In this document: piece after piece, positions 34,702-43,926 of the stretch
Position numbering within the stretch: the first letter of the stretch is position 1
Layout of the letters: each line of letters begins with the position of its first letter
Assembly: GCA_964556115.1 (NCBI GenBank)
Contig: CAZKVC010000018.1
Location: forward strand, 1 to 44,037
Origin: Parvularcula sp964556115
GTDB taxonomy: Bacteria > Pseudomonadota > Alphaproteobacteria > Caulobacterales > Parvularculaceae
Length of the DNA stretch: 44,037 bases
Reading direction: 5' to 3'
Program-made: the position numbers and the translations under genes
Notes under the pieces: generated by a model
The model's input: the letters and a program-made list of their open reading frames with translations, nothing else
Told to the model about the DNA's origin: nothing
The model's database searches: none

Positions 34702-34889
34702 GCAACGCTCGAAATCGCGGATGGGCAGCCCCCGTGCCGGCCATCCGCATTCCCGGCCACCCAGCCGTGTGCGGCGCAATCAACCACGACAGTCCGCCCC
34801 GCAGCCGGAAGTAGAAGAAACCCATCGCATGGCCCGTCGATTTCCGGGCCCGTCTCGTTCGGCGGCATTCTCGAAGGGTTCAAAAGCTC

Positions 34890-35612
34890 ATGCCTGATAT
34901 CGTCCTGCAAGCTGACAGCCTCTCGGTCCTGCGAGGGCAGAGGCAGGTGCTTTCCGACATCTCCTTCTCGGTGGAAAAGGGTGGAGTGTTCGCGCTTCTC
35001 GGCGGCAATGGTGCCGGCAAATCGACCACGCTCCTGACCTTTCTCGGTTTCCTCAAACCCGCAGACGGCGAGGCATCCGTGCTCGGATATTCGGTAAAGG
35101 ACGATATTCCGGCCATTCGTCAAAAGACGGCTTATCTGCCGGAAGCCGCCAACCTCTATCCGCATCTCACGGCGCGGGAGAACCTGCGCTACTTTCTCTC
35201 TCTGGCCAGAGCGAAGCGGTCGGAGGCCGATATCGAGAAGGCTCTCGATCAGGTGCGCCTTGCGGGGGAGGCGAGGGGGCGCCGGCTAGAGGCCTACTCG
35301 AAGGGTATGCGGCAGAAAGTGGCGATCGCCCTTGCGATCCTGCGGCAGACGCCGGTACTTTTTCTCGATGAGCCGACCTCCGGTCTCGACCCCGTGGCGA
35401 TCGATGAGTTCAATGCCTTGGTGAGCCGGCTTTCGGAAGGCGGCACGACTGTCCTCATGGTCACTCACGACGTTTACGGAGCGTGCCAGGTGGCCCGGCG
35501 GGTCGGGCTTTTGCGGCAGGGCCAGCTTGTGGGAACCTTCGAAGCCCCCGCCGGAGGCCGCATCTCGCGCGATGAAGTCCACCGCGCCTTCGCCGAGGAG
35601 CACGCGGCATGA
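34890..35612 (+). CDS. ABC transporter ATP-binding protein (ABC-2 / NosF-like)
   Basis: A 240-residue ATPase with all motifs intact: Walker A GGNGAGKST, Q-loop region KTAYLPEAANLYPHLTARENL, signature YSKGMRQK, Walker B VLFLDEPTSGLDP, and the switch His in MVTHD. The LYP-H-LT-ARENL pattern and a signature ending in KGMRQK are typical of ATPases paired with ABC-2 permeases. Its stop overlaps the ATG of a DUF3526-type permease pseudogene (ATGA). Because the adjacent permease and receptor are broken, this ATPase may have no partner, unless permeases encoded elsewhere are used. The start is set by the first ATG; only a weak AAGGG lies upstream. Confidence 0.85.
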   Translation: MPDIVLQADSLSVLRGQRQVLSDISFSVEKGGVFALLGGNGAGKSTTLLTFLGFLKPADGEASVLGYSVKDDIPAIRQKTAYLPEAANLYPHLTARENLRYFLSLARAKRSEADIEKALDQVRLAGEARGRRLEAYSKGMRQKVAIALAILRQTPVLFLDEPTSGLDPVAIDEFNALVSRLSEGGTTVLMVTHDVYGACQVARRVGLLRQGQLVGTFEAPAGGRISRDEVHRAFAEEHAA

Positions 35613-36208
35613 GCGCTCCCCTGATGATCGCGCGTGAGGAATAGCGGTTCTGGATCCGCTCCCGGCTTGCCGTGGCCCTGGCTGTCCCGGCGCTCGGCAA
35701 GCTCGCGGCTGAACGCTTCCACACCGTCCCGGAGGGAGGAGAACTCCTCCTTGCCCAGAGGGAGGCGGTCAATGATGCATGGGACCTGCCCAAGGAGGAG
35801 ACGATGCAGGCGTTCCTTGCCCGCTACCCTGAATGGCGTCCTTATGCGGAGGTATCCCGGCCCTTCGAGTGGAAATGGTACTACGCCTTCCAGCAGGTCG
35901 GTGACCAGAGCGTCGAGGACATGTCGAAAGCCTTGCGGGCGGGTGTGGCGGAGCGCGACCGGTTCATGGGTAGGCTTGCGTTTCTTTCACCGACGCTCGC
36001 ATCGGAGAGGCACATCGAAGCAGCGGCCGAAACGGGGATTGCTGCGTACCAGGACTATGAAGCCTGCGTTCGGGCCTTCCATGCCGATCTTCGTGCGTTC
36101 CACTATCCGATGCTTTTCGGGACGGAGGAATACTCGCCACAAAGAATGGCCGGGCTGCCCCGGTTCGAACCATGTGGTGGCTCGGCCGGTACAGGAGGTG
36201 ATCGATGA
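35609..36208 (+). pseudogene. ABC-2 permease (DUF3526 type), internal deletion and early stop
   Basis: The frame begins MSAPLMIAREE and meets TAG at 35642-35644 where the family has Trp (EEWRFW), then continues RFWIRSRLAVALA. From there it jumps straight to LAAERFHTVPEGGELLLAQREAVNDAWDLPKEETM and the conserved end WKWYYAFQQVGDQSVED ... VRAFHADLRAFHYPMLF. Family members are about 450-480 residues; here fewer than 200 remain, so roughly 250 residues including most membrane segments are gone. The tail still overlaps the M14 gene start (ATGA), showing the original operon. It cannot make a working permease. Confidence 0.8.
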
Positions 36209-37989
36209 AACCCGGTGTCCTGCTTTTGCTGCCAGCCCTGCTCTGGCCGGCGTCGTCCTGGGGGCAGGGGGAGCCTGTCCTGCCGCCGGCCCTCCCCTGG
36301 TCCGGTGCGAGCGAAGCCTGGATCGCCGAGGACGACGATCCGTGGATCACGCCGGCGTAGGCTGCGGATTTCAGCCTGACACCGAGTTATGACGAGACCC
36401 GCACGTGGCTCGAGCGGATCGTGGCGGAAAGCCCCTTGCTCAGTATCGAGAGGTTCGGGAAATCTGCCGGGGGCCGCGAGCTCTATTTTGTACGGGCCAG
36501 CAGGAACGCGGATGAAGACCGTCCTGTCGTTCTCGTGCAGGCCGGTATCCACAGCCATGAGATCGACGGAAAGGATGCCGGGCTGATGCTGCTCCGCGAT
36601 ATTGCCCTGCGCGGCAAGGACAGCCTCATCGAAGAGGTCGATCTCGTCTTCGTGCCGATCTACAATGTCGACGGGCATGAACGGGCGAGCCCCTTCAACG
36701 CCCCGCATCTTCGGGGGGCCGGGCAATCCCGGGACCCGGAATACGGCACAGGGGATCAACCTGAACCGGGATTATGCGAAGGCCGCAGCGCCGGAGACGC
36801 GTGCCATGCTGCGTCTGCTTCGAAGGCTCGACCCGGTGCTTTATATCGATGTCCATGTCTCCGACGGCTTCGACCATGGGTACGATGTCACCTACACCTA
36901 TGCCGGCTGGGGTCGGCACGTGCAGTCCGACGCCATCACCGGTTGGCTGACCGGCCCGTTCGAAGAGGGCGTGAACGCCTTCCTGAGGAAGAAGGGCCAC
37001 AACCCGCACTTCTATCCCAGCGCCATCGATGACTACGAGATCGAGAAGGGGGCCTGCGGATCTCCGCCGAGGGACCACGCTATTCGACCGGCTACGGAGA
37101 TTTCGCGCGCATTCCCGCCGTCCTCGTGGAGATGCACAACCTCAAGCCCTACCGCCAGCGCGTTCTCGGCGCCTACGCAATGATCGAAGGTGCCTTGCGG
37201 ACCGCTGGAGCGACGCTCGACCGGCTCGAGGCCGCGATCGCGGAGGACCGCGCAGCCCGGCCCGAAACACTGGCGGTCGAATGGGAACGTGACGACGGAC
37301 CCTTTGCCACCATTCCCTTCACCGGCATGGCGCGCGAGCGCTACCTGTCCTCCGCATCCGGCGCGGAGGAGAACCGCTACCTGGGCCCGACGGAGGAGTG
37401 GCAGCTGCCCGTGACGGGCCAGCATCCCGTCGGCAGCGTGTCCCTTCCTGAGGCCTGGTGGGTGCCAGCCTATGCGACAGAGGTGATCGGCCTTCTTGAC
37501 CTGCACGGTATCCGTTACGAGCGGACAGAGCGCGCTCGGGATCTCGAGCTCGAGATGATCCGCCTCGGCAATATCGAAGTCGGCCCGGTCTACGATGCGC
37601 GCGTGCGCATGTCGGCGGACATGGATCGCGAGCGGCGCAGGGTCACGATGCCCGCCGGGTCGGTCCGTGTGCCCTACGATCAACCGCGCGGCCTGCTCGC
37701 CGCCGCACTTCTGGAGCCGGAAGCGGTGGATTCGGTTTTCGGGTGGGGCTTCTTTCCCGGGCTCGCAGAAAAGGGCGGCAGCCGCGAACGCTTTCTTCTC
37801 GCGCCCTCCGCCGAACGCATGCTCGAACGTGACGAGGATCTCCGGAAAGCTTTCGAGCAGCGCGTCGCCACCGATCCGGAATTCGCTTCCGACCCCAAAG
37901 CCCGGCTTCAGTGGTTCGCCGAACGCTCGCCTCACTTCATGGGCGACGAAACCATCTATCCCATCGGAAGGGAGATTCGTTTGAAGTAG
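36205..37989 (+). pseudogene. M14 zinc carboxypeptidase, broken by one stop and two frameshifts
   Basis: The start at 36205 has a strong AGGAGG site and a signal peptide (MKPGVLLLLPALLWPASSWG). The frame meets TAG at 36358-36360 (codon 52). It continues through the zinc motif H116-S-H-E119 (VLVQAGIHSHEIDGKDAG). It then shifts at a C-run (36701-36704; one extra C restores to GINLNRDYAKA if removed), and runs through YIDVHVSDGFDHGYDVTYTY. It shifts again at a G-run (37048-37052) and finishes in a third frame as VEMHNLKPYRQRVLG ... GREIRLK. If repaired, the protein would be near 590 residues, normal for these exported M14 peptidases. It would cleave C-terminal residues or amide links of peptides. 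The three lesions together argue for real decay rather than sequencing error. Confidence 0.85.
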
Positions 37990-38022
37990 GCGAAAGACGA
38001 ACGTCAGGCTGCGGCAAGGCTC

Positions 38023-38198
38023 ATGGCAACACCAGAAGAGAATCTTCACCCGGTCACCGATATGCGCCGCGGCTTCGACGGTCTGAGTGCTCAGGCGGCG
38101 ACCCCCAAGCCTGGCTCACCGATATCCTCACCCGCATCGCCGGCCACCCGGTGAACAGGATCGACGAGCTGCTGCCTCGGCGCTTCAAACAGACCTGA
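38023..38198 (+). mobile_element. IS66-family remnant (TnpB start fused to TnpC end)
   Basis: One frame reads MATPEENLHPVTDMRRGFDGLSAQ, the TnpB (orf2) core motif TDMRRGFDGL of IS66. A few bases on, a second frame from 38100 reads DPQAWLTDILTRIAGHPVNR then IDELLPRRF and stop, the C-terminus of the IS66 TnpC transposase. Everything between is deleted. This is an inert scar between the decayed M14 gene and the live TonB receptor. The 37990-38312 gap holds only this remnant and the operator described next. Confidence 0.85.
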
Positions 38199-38262
38199 AG
38201 GTCACCGCCGGACGGACACCTTCGAGCAGATACGCAACAATGATGGTTGCCTTCCCATTCGG

Positions 38263-38297
38263 GAACAAGTATGTGCGAACCATTCGCATTCTTGTTC
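38263..38297. promoter_or_regulatory. Fur-box-like palindrome upstream of the TonB receptor
   Basis: The core TGCGAA-CCA-TTCGCA (38274-38288) is a perfect inverted repeat. It sits inside a larger one bounded by GAACAAG (38263-38269) and CTTGTTC (38291-38297). The core fits the 7-1-7 form of Fur sites (TGCGAAT-N-ATTCGCA type) often seen before siderophore receptor genes. It lies 25 bases before the receptor start at 38313. Iron-dependent repression is the inference. Confidence 0.55.
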
Positions 38298-38312
38298 GCA
38301 TGGGGGCCAGAA

Positions 38313-40439
38313 ATGGCAGATTGGGCACACGGTATTAGCGCAGTGGCCATGGTCGCGGCATCGGCGTCATCGGTATACGCACAAGACACTGAAACCGCCT
38401 CGGACGAGGTCATCGTCGTGCGTGGGCAGAAGATCGAACGTACACTTCTCGAAACGCAGGCCAGCGTGGCCGTCGTCACGGCGCGGGACATTGTCGAGAA
38501 AGACCTTCAGTCCTTCCGCGAGGCCTTCAGGATCACCGCCAACGTCATCGACGCGGACTTCGTCGATGCGGGGTTTGTCATCCGCGGGGTGAACTCCGAG
38601 GGGCTCACGCCGGGTGGCTCGCCTCTCGCCACCTTCTATGTCGACGGCGCACCGCAAACGGTACAGGGCACCCGCCGGGGCGCGCGCGGCCTCTTCGACG
38701 TGCAGCAGGTCGAGGTCTATCGTGGGCCGCAGGCGACACTGACCGGCCGGGCTTCGCTCGCAGGCGCCATCTACGTAACCACGCAGGACCCGACCTATGA
38801 GTGGGACTACGCCTCGCGGTTCACCGTCGGCGAGAACGAGACGGCCGAGGCGGGCATCGCCTTCGGTGGGCCAATCATTGATGACGTGCTTGCCGTCCGC
38901 GTGGCAGGCGAGGTGCAGCGCTCCGAGAGCAACCTGAACTTCGACGGCTACGAGCAGTACGACGCCTTCGACGAGTTCGTGGAGGACGAGTACTACCAGA
39001 TCCGCAGCAAGCTTCTGTTCGAACCGAAGTTCCTGAACGGGGGCCGGGCACTCCTCACCTATTCTTTCGCCCACGACTCGCCGACCTATGACGATATCGC
39101 AGGACCGGGCCTTGGGTTCGAGTATGACGAGCGGCGCGGCGACCTGAATGCGGGCACGCCTTTCTTCCAGGAAAACCGCTCGGCGGACAACCACACGGGC
39201 GTGCTCGATGTGACCTACCCGCTGTCCGAGACGCTGTCCTTGACGTCGCTGTCGACCTACAACTTCACCGATCTCGACCGCCCGTCGATCAACGCCGGAA
39301 CGCCCGGTGAGGTTTTCGTCGCGGAAGGCACCGAAGAGCAGAGCTTCGCAACCCAGGAGTTCAGGCTCAACAGCTACACCGACACCCTGGACTGGGTGCT
39401 GGGCGTCTTCCTCACGGATGAGCAGTTCGAGACCGACCGCACACTGTCGAATTTCTTCTCTGGCGGCAGAACCGATATATCCCGCCCCGAAAGTCAGTTG
39501 CGCTCGGCGGCTGTTTTCGGCGAGGCGGACTGGCGCTTTGCCGAAGGCTGGACCCTGACGGCCGGTGGCCGGCTTCACTACGAGGAGCAGGAGAACGACC
39601 TGTTCTTCGCACGCGACTTCACCGACCCGGCGCAGGACGATGTTCTGACCGACCCCGACGTCTTCGAAGCTGAGAACAGCGTGTTTCTGCCCAAGGCCGC
39701 TATCTCCTACGAGGTCGCGCCGAACCAGACAGTCGGCCTTCTGGTGTCCACCGGCTTCCGCTCCGGCGGGGCCGGGATCGACGGCACCGATGGTTCGATC
39801 TACGAGTTCGACGAAGAGTATGCGACCAATACGGAGCTTTCCTACCGAGGCCGCTTCGCGGATGGCCGCTTGAACGTGGCGGCGAACCTCTTCTACATGG
39901 ACTGGACCGACCAGCAGGTGGAAGTTCAGACCGACCCCCTCGACTTTGCCTCGCGGCGGACGGAGAACGCGGCGGAGAGTCATTCCTACGGCTTCGAACT
40001 CGAAGCGCAGGCGCAGGTGACGCGCGATTTCACCGCTTTTGCCGCGGTCGGCCACGTCCAGACCGAATTCGACAGTTTCGACGAGGGAAGTGTCATCGAT
40101 TTTTCCGGCCTTCCCTTTCCGGAAAGCCCGGAATGGACGGTGGCTTTCGGCGGCGACTACGAGCACCCGTCGGGCTTCTTCCTCGGTGCGGATGCTCGCT
40201 ATGTGGATGCGTACTTCGCCCGCGACTTCCAGAACGCACCGATCGACACGGTGGGCGACTATACGACTGCCAACCTGCGTGCGGGCTACCGGGCGGAACG
40301 CTGGTCGCTGACGGTCTTCTCGGACAACGCTTTCGACGAGGAATACTTCACCTACCGCGACGTGATCGGCGATTTCGACTGCTGCGCGACGCTGGGCCCT
40401 CGAAGGCTGACCGGTGTCACCTTGCGCTTCGACCGGTAA
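38313..40439 (+). CDS. TonB-dependent receptor (siderophore/iron-chelate type)
   Basis: A 708-residue outer-membrane receptor. The signal peptide is about 1-24 (MADWAHGISAVAMVAASASSVYA). A TonB box-like EVIVVRG follows. The plug has VEVYRGPQATLTGRASLAGAIYV, but its N-terminal part FVIRGVNSEGLTPGGSPLATFYVDG shows an intact fold. A 22-strand barrel ends LTGVTLRFDR. The last residue is Arg after a Phe, slightly off the usual terminal aromatic. The reading frame is unbroken, unlike the receptor remnant at 33 kb. A Fur-like palindrome lies just upstream, and the serine hydrolase gene starts four bases after its stop, so receptor, hydrolase and PepSY protein form one operon. The ligand is probably a ferric chelate; that is inference from the operator and PepSY partner. 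Confidence 0.9.
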   Translation: MADWAHGISAVAMVAASASSVYAQDTETASDEVIVVRGQKIERTLLETQASVAVVTARDIVEKDLQSFREAFRITANVIDADFVDAGFVIRGVNSEGLTPGGSPLATFYVDGAPQTVQGTRRGARGLFDVQQVEVYRGPQATLTGRASLAGAIYVTTQDPTYEWDYASRFTVGENETAEAGIAFGGPIIDDVLAVRVAGEVQRSESNLNFDGYEQYDAFDEFVEDEYYQIRSKLLFEPKFLNGGRALLTYSFAHDSPTYDDIAGPGLGFEYDERRGDLNAGTPFFQENRSADNHTGVLDVTYPLSETLSLTSLSTYNFTDLDRPSINAGTPGEVFVAEGTEEQSFATQEFRLNSYTDTLDWVLGVFLTDEQFETDRTLSNFFSGGRTDISRPESQLRSAAVFGEADWRFAEGWTLTAGGRLHYEEQENDLFFARDFTDPAQDDVLTDPDVFEAENSVFLPKAAISYEVAPNQTVGLLVSTGFRSGGAGIDGTDGSIYEFDEEYATNTELSYRGRFADGRLNVAANLFYMDWTDQQVEVQTDPLDFASRRTENAAESHSYGFELEAQAQVTRDFTAFAAVGHVQTEFDSFDEGSVIDFSGLPFPESPEWTVAFGGDYEHPSGFFLGADARYVDAYFARDFQNAPIDTVGDYTTANLRAGYRAERWSLTVFSDNAFDEEYFTYRDVIGDFDCCATLGPRRLTGVTLRFDR

Positions 40440-40443
40440 GATC

Positions 40444-42273
40444 ATGCGGGCGGCGATCTTCGCACTCTGTCTCCTGTTCACGGTAGCGGAAGCACTGGCT
40501 CGGCCCGCGGACCCGGAGGGGCTGCGGGCTGAGATGGAGGCACTGTTCGAAGACGCCGGCATCGTCGGCGCGGCCTACGCCGTCGTCGAGGAGGGTGAGA
40601 TCACCGTCGCGGAAGGCCTCGGCCTCGCTGACCTCGCCACCGGCGAGCCCGTGACGGCCCAAACGGTCTTCCGCATCGGCTCTGTATCGAAGAACGTCAC
40701 CTCGCTCCTTGCAGTTTCCCTGGCCAGCGAAGGGATCATCGACCTCGATGCACCCGTCCGGACGCTGGTTCCGGACCTTCCCTTCGCGCCTCACCCCGAT
40801 GGTCCCGTGAAGCTCGTCCACCTTTTGGAGCACACTGCCGGCCTTCCGGGTTCGACCTATGCCGAGTACGCCCATGACGGTGCGCCGCTCAGCCCCCAAG
40901 GCTACGCCGACCTCGTGGGTGACGACCTCGACCTGCGCTGGGCGCCGGGGCGCTACTACTCCTACGCTAACGCAGGACATACGCTCGCTGCCCTCGCTCT
41001 CGAGCAGGCATCAGGGAGCAGCTTCGACGAGCTGGTCAGGGGACGGATTTTCAAGCCTCTGGGCATGACCGGGGCTTCTTTCGACTGGCTGCAGTCGCGA
41101 CCCATCAGCTACAACGCCGATCGGAGCGAGGCACGCTTCTGGGAGCTCGGCCCCAGACCATCCGGCGCCCTGCAGGCTAGCGTCTCCGACATGGCGAAGC
41201 TCGTTCGCTTCTACGCCACCGAAGGCGAAGTCGCGCCGTCCATTGCCTCACGAGCGCTGCTCGAGCGGATGAGGGGCGGCGAGACGAACCTCGCTGCCGA
41301 GGCGGGCTACGATCTGACCTACGGGCTGGGTACGTTCGGCTTCGTGGCGGCCGAACGCATCTTCTACGGCCACTGGGGCCGCATCGACGGCTTCCAGGCG
41401 AATCTGGGCTACCTGCCTGATAGTGGTGGCGGCTTCGTTCTCCTCGCCAACATCGCCGACCGGCAGGGCATGGCTGCCCTGCGCGAGACCCTCGCCGCCT
41501 ACGTTGCGAGGGGCCTGCCATCTCCGTCCCTGCCGCAGCCGGTAGAGGATGACGTTCTCGCCTATGAAGGCTGGTACGCTCCGTTCACGCACGACATGGA
41601 GATGCGGAGCTGGATCTTCGGCCTCCTTGGTCTTTCGCAGGTCGAAGCGACCGGGACAGGTCTCCTCCTGTCTCCCGCATTCCCTCTCGGCCGCCGTGCC
41701 GAGCTCCGGCCCCTAGGGGGCGGGCTTTTCGCCGAAGAGGGCGTACCGGTCGCAACGCATGTCTTCGCTACGACGCCGGACGGTCGGATGACCATGCTTG
41801 GCGACGGACAGGAGACGTTCATGCGCCTCCTGCCCGCTGACGCCTGGGCGCGACTAGTCTGGTCTCACGCCTTGGGCATCGCGGTGGCAGGGAGCCTGCT
41901 CCTTCTCGTGCCGGTCCTTCTTCTTCGCGCGACCGGCGTGCTCCGCGCCGGCCCTGCGAGCCGGGCGCTCATGCTCAGTGCCGCTTCCTCCGTGCTCCTC
42001 GTTCTTCTGTTCGCCGGCTTCGTCCGCTACGGCCTCGGTGGGCTCGACCTGGCGGCGAAGCTCGGCAAACCGACTCTGCCCTCGCTCGGGCTTCTGGCCT
42101 CGAGCCTGCTGTGGCCGGTCTTTGCCGGTCTTGCCGTCTGGCAGGCTGGACGAAGCGTTGCCGATGGTAGGCGCATGGCGGGTCTCCTGGCCGCTCTTCC
42201 GGCGGGCATTCTCCTCGTGACAGCCTTCGTCCTTACGGCAGCAGGGTGGCTGCCGCTCAGGACCTGGACCTGA
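40444..42273 (+). CDS. Serine hydrolase (beta-lactamase fold) with C-terminal membrane domain
   Basis: A 609-residue protein. A signal peptide spans 1-19. The beta-lactamase / class C PBP domain has the complete triad of motifs: S80-V-S-K83, Y174-A-N176, and H310-W-G. After about residue 470 there are four predicted membrane segments (ALGIAVAGSLLLLVPVLLL, ALMLSAASSVLLVLLFAGF, SLGLLASSLLWPVFAGLAVW, MAGLLAALPAGILLVTAFVL), so the catalytic domain faces the periplasm. The start at 40444 gives the signal; the frame before it overlaps the receptor end. It lies between an iron-type receptor and a PepSY protein. Hydrolysis of an imported chelator or peptide ligand is a reasonable hypothesis, not shown. 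Confidence 0.87.
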   Translation: MRAAIFALCLLFTVAEALARPADPEGLRAEMEALFEDAGIVGAAYAVVEEGEITVAEGLGLADLATGEPVTAQTVFRIGSVSKNVTSLLAVSLASEGIIDLDAPVRTLVPDLPFAPHPDGPVKLVHLLEHTAGLPGSTYAEYAHDGAPLSPQGYADLVGDDLDLRWAPGRYYSYANAGHTLAALALEQASGSSFDELVRGRIFKPLGMTGASFDWLQSRPISYNADRSEARFWELGPRPSGALQASVSDMAKLVRFYATEGEVAPSIASRALLERMRGGETNLAAEAGYDLTYGLGTFGFVAAERIFYGHWGRIDGFQANLGYLPDSGGGFVLLANIADRQGMAALRETLAAYVARGLPSPSLPQPVEDDVLAYEGWYAPFTHDMEMRSWIFGLLGLSQVEATGTGLLLSPAFPLGRRAELRPLGGGLFAEEGVPVATHVFATTPDGRMTMLGDGQETFMRLLPADAWARLVWSHALGIAVAGSLLLLVPVLLLRATGVLRAGPASRALMLSAASSVLLVLLFAGFVRYGLGGLDLAAKLGKPTLPSLGLLASSLLWPVFAGLAVWQAGRSVADGRRMAGLLAALPAGILLVTAFVLTAAGWLPLRTWT

Positions 42274-42277
42274 AGAC

Positions 42278-43360
42278 GTGTCGCGGGGCCTTCTTCGCCT
42301 CCTGCGCCTGACGCACCTCTGGGCGGGGATCGCAGCGAGCTTGCCTCTTCTCCTGATCGCTCTGAGCGGCGTTGCCATCACGTTCCAGCCCGCGATCGTC
42401 AAGGCACGTCTGGGCGTGGCCGCCAATACACCGTGGCCGGAACAAGCACCTGCAATCGCAGCCGACGTCGAACGGATCGACGCCCTTGCTGGCGGTCCCT
42501 CGTCGTGGTGGCTGATCAAGCGTCCTACCGCGCACCTGCCGCTCTACGAGATCTGGCTGGCTGACGGCGACCGGGCCTACTACCGCTCAGGCGCAAGGAC
42601 CTTCGAGGACCGGTTCGCGCCGCCCGAGCGTTTCGAAACCTGGGCCTACGACCTTCACACCCATCTTGTGGCCGGTGAGGCGGGCGAGAGCGTAGCGGGG
42701 ATTGCGGGCCTTCTTGCGCTGGGCCTGACGGCCAGCGGCATTGTCGTCTGGTGGCCAGCCCGGAGGCTGGCCAGCGTTGACCGGTTGAAGCCTTGGCCGA
42801 CGACGAGGCGTCAGTGGCTGCGTAGCCACGCGCTCTGGGGGGCGATCCTCGCTGCACCGATCGTTCTGAGTGTCGGGACCGGTGTCATGCTGGTCTACGG
42901 AGGGACGGCGGAGGTGGTGCTGACGACCCTGCTACCAGGTGAAGCCGAGCCGATCGACCTCCCGCACGTCGAAGCGGATGCGGAGGAGACTGACTGGCAA
43001 CTGGTCTTGGCGGGTGCGGAAGATGTTTTCAGAACCGACCGGCTGGTCTTCATCTTCCCACCAGACGAAGAGCACGGTGCCGTATGGTTTCGAACGGCCA
43101 CCGCAGCCGAATGGCACCCGAACGGCAAGACCCAGTTCGCCGTCGATTTGCGAACCGGCGATCTTCTGGGCAAGGAACGACCTGACGAGATTGGCCTGGG
43201 TAGGAAGATCCTGAACGGTGTCTATCCGGTCCATGCAGCGAATGGTGGAGCTTCCTTGCTTCTGCTACCCAGCCTGGCCGCAGGCGTTGGCCTCGCCGGT
43301 ATTATTGCACTTTCGGTTCTCGCATTTCTGCGCCGGTATTTCAAAACCGGCACCAGATAG
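42278..43360 (+). CDS. PepSY domain membrane protein (iron-chelate reductase-like)
   Basis: A 360-residue inner-membrane protein with a GTG start four bases after the hydrolase stop. PepSY-TM landmarks: N-terminal LRLTHLWAGIAASLPLLLIALSG with the conserved His (TM1), a first periplasmic PepSY region, WAYDLHTHLVAG with two His, TM2-3 (GIAGLLALGLTASGIVVWWPAR), RSHALWGAILAAPIVLSVGTGVMLVYG, a second periplasmic region, then VYPVHAANGGA and a last membrane segment. The spaced His residues in membrane helices are those thought to bind heme in siderophore-reducing PepSY proteins. In receptor operons such proteins reduce ferric chelates to release iron. It ends the operon; insertion-sequence debris follows. 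Confidence 0.88.
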   Translation: MSRGLLRLLRLTHLWAGIAASLPLLLIALSGVAITFQPAIVKARLGVAANTPWPEQAPAIAADVERIDALAGGPSSWWLIKRPTAHLPLYEIWLADGDRAYYRSGARTFEDRFAPPERFETWAYDLHTHLVAGEAGESVAGIAGLLALGLTASGIVVWWPARRLASVDRLKPWPTTRRQWLRSHALWGAILAAPIVLSVGTGVMLVYGGTAEVVLTTLLPGEAEPIDLPHVEADAEETDWQLVLAGAEDVFRTDRLVFIFPPDEEHGAVWFRTATAAEWHPNGKTQFAVDLRTGDLLGKERPDEIGLGRKILNGVYPVHAANGGASLLLLPSLAAGVGLAGIIALSVLAFLRRYFKTGTR

Positions 43361-43416
43361 GATAATGGCAAACAATGTCACTGACCTTCATTTGGGCCTT
43401 TCAAGACATTCTAGTG

Positions 43417-43592
43417 ATGATCCTGTCCCGTTTCTGTGGACACCCATGCTAGGCTTTTAAGCCATAGAGGAGTGTTCGATGACCGAGAAGATCGAGGAGA
43501 GGAAGCGCCGTCGGGTGTTTCCTGAGACGTTCAAGCGAGAAGCGGTGGACCGGGCGCAGACCAGTCGTGCCGCCCGATCCGCCTCTAGCTGA
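43417..43592 (+). mobile_element. IS3-family 5-prime remnant (end sequence and start of orfA)
   Basis: TGATCCTGTCCCGTTTCTG and the following TGGACAC (43417-43443) look like an IS3-group terminal repeat. 35 bases on, a 37-codon frame from 43479 reads MTEKIEERKRRRVFPETFKREAVD, the helix-turn-helix start of an IS3 orfA. It loses similarity near 43565 and stops at 43590-43592. The rest of orfA, orfB and the right end are absent, replaced by IS5-type sequence. Confidence 0.75.
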
Positions 43593-43926
43593 CCGGCGGG
43601 CAGGTGCCCGACTGCGTCGCAGCGGCGGACCTGCTGCGCATCCTCCCGTCAGGTGTCAACGTGGTCGAAGGCGACAAGGGCTACGACTCGAACGCCGTCC
43701 GTAGGCAGATCGTAGAGGCCGGGGTGCGCCGAACATCCCGCCAAAGAGCAACCGCCGCTACCGCCCTTTATCCTCCAAGGCCCTTTACCGGAACCGCAAC
43801 GCCGTCGACCGCGCCTTCCGCGGGCTCAAGGATTTCCGCCGCATCGCCACCCGCTATGACCGCTTAGCCCGCAACTCCCTCTCAGCCGTAGCCCTCGTCA
43901 GCGCCTTAACGGCTTGGTGCGTATGA
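43589..43926 (+). mobile_element. IS5-family transposase C-terminal remnant, frameshifted
   Basis: The frame from 43589 reads LTGGQVPDCVAAADLLRILP ... VVEGDKGYDSNAVRRQI, the region around the second catalytic Asp of IS5/IS427-type DDE transposases. Near 43727 it shifts frame and continues as PNIPPKSNRRYRP, SSKALYRNRNAVDRAFRGLKDFRR (catalytic region) and LVSALTAWCV, then stop at 43924-43926. The N-terminal half, first catalytic Asp and inverted repeats are missing. It is joined directly to the IS3 fragment. Confidence 0.82.

Noticed and set aside
36160..36180. GGTTCGAACC, resembling a tRNA T-loop
   Set aside because: No cloverleaf can be built around it; it lies at the end of the permease remnant in coding sequence.
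38367..40562. 731-codon minus-strand frame opposite the TonB receptor
   Set aside because: Antisense shadow of an intact receptor with plug and barrel features.
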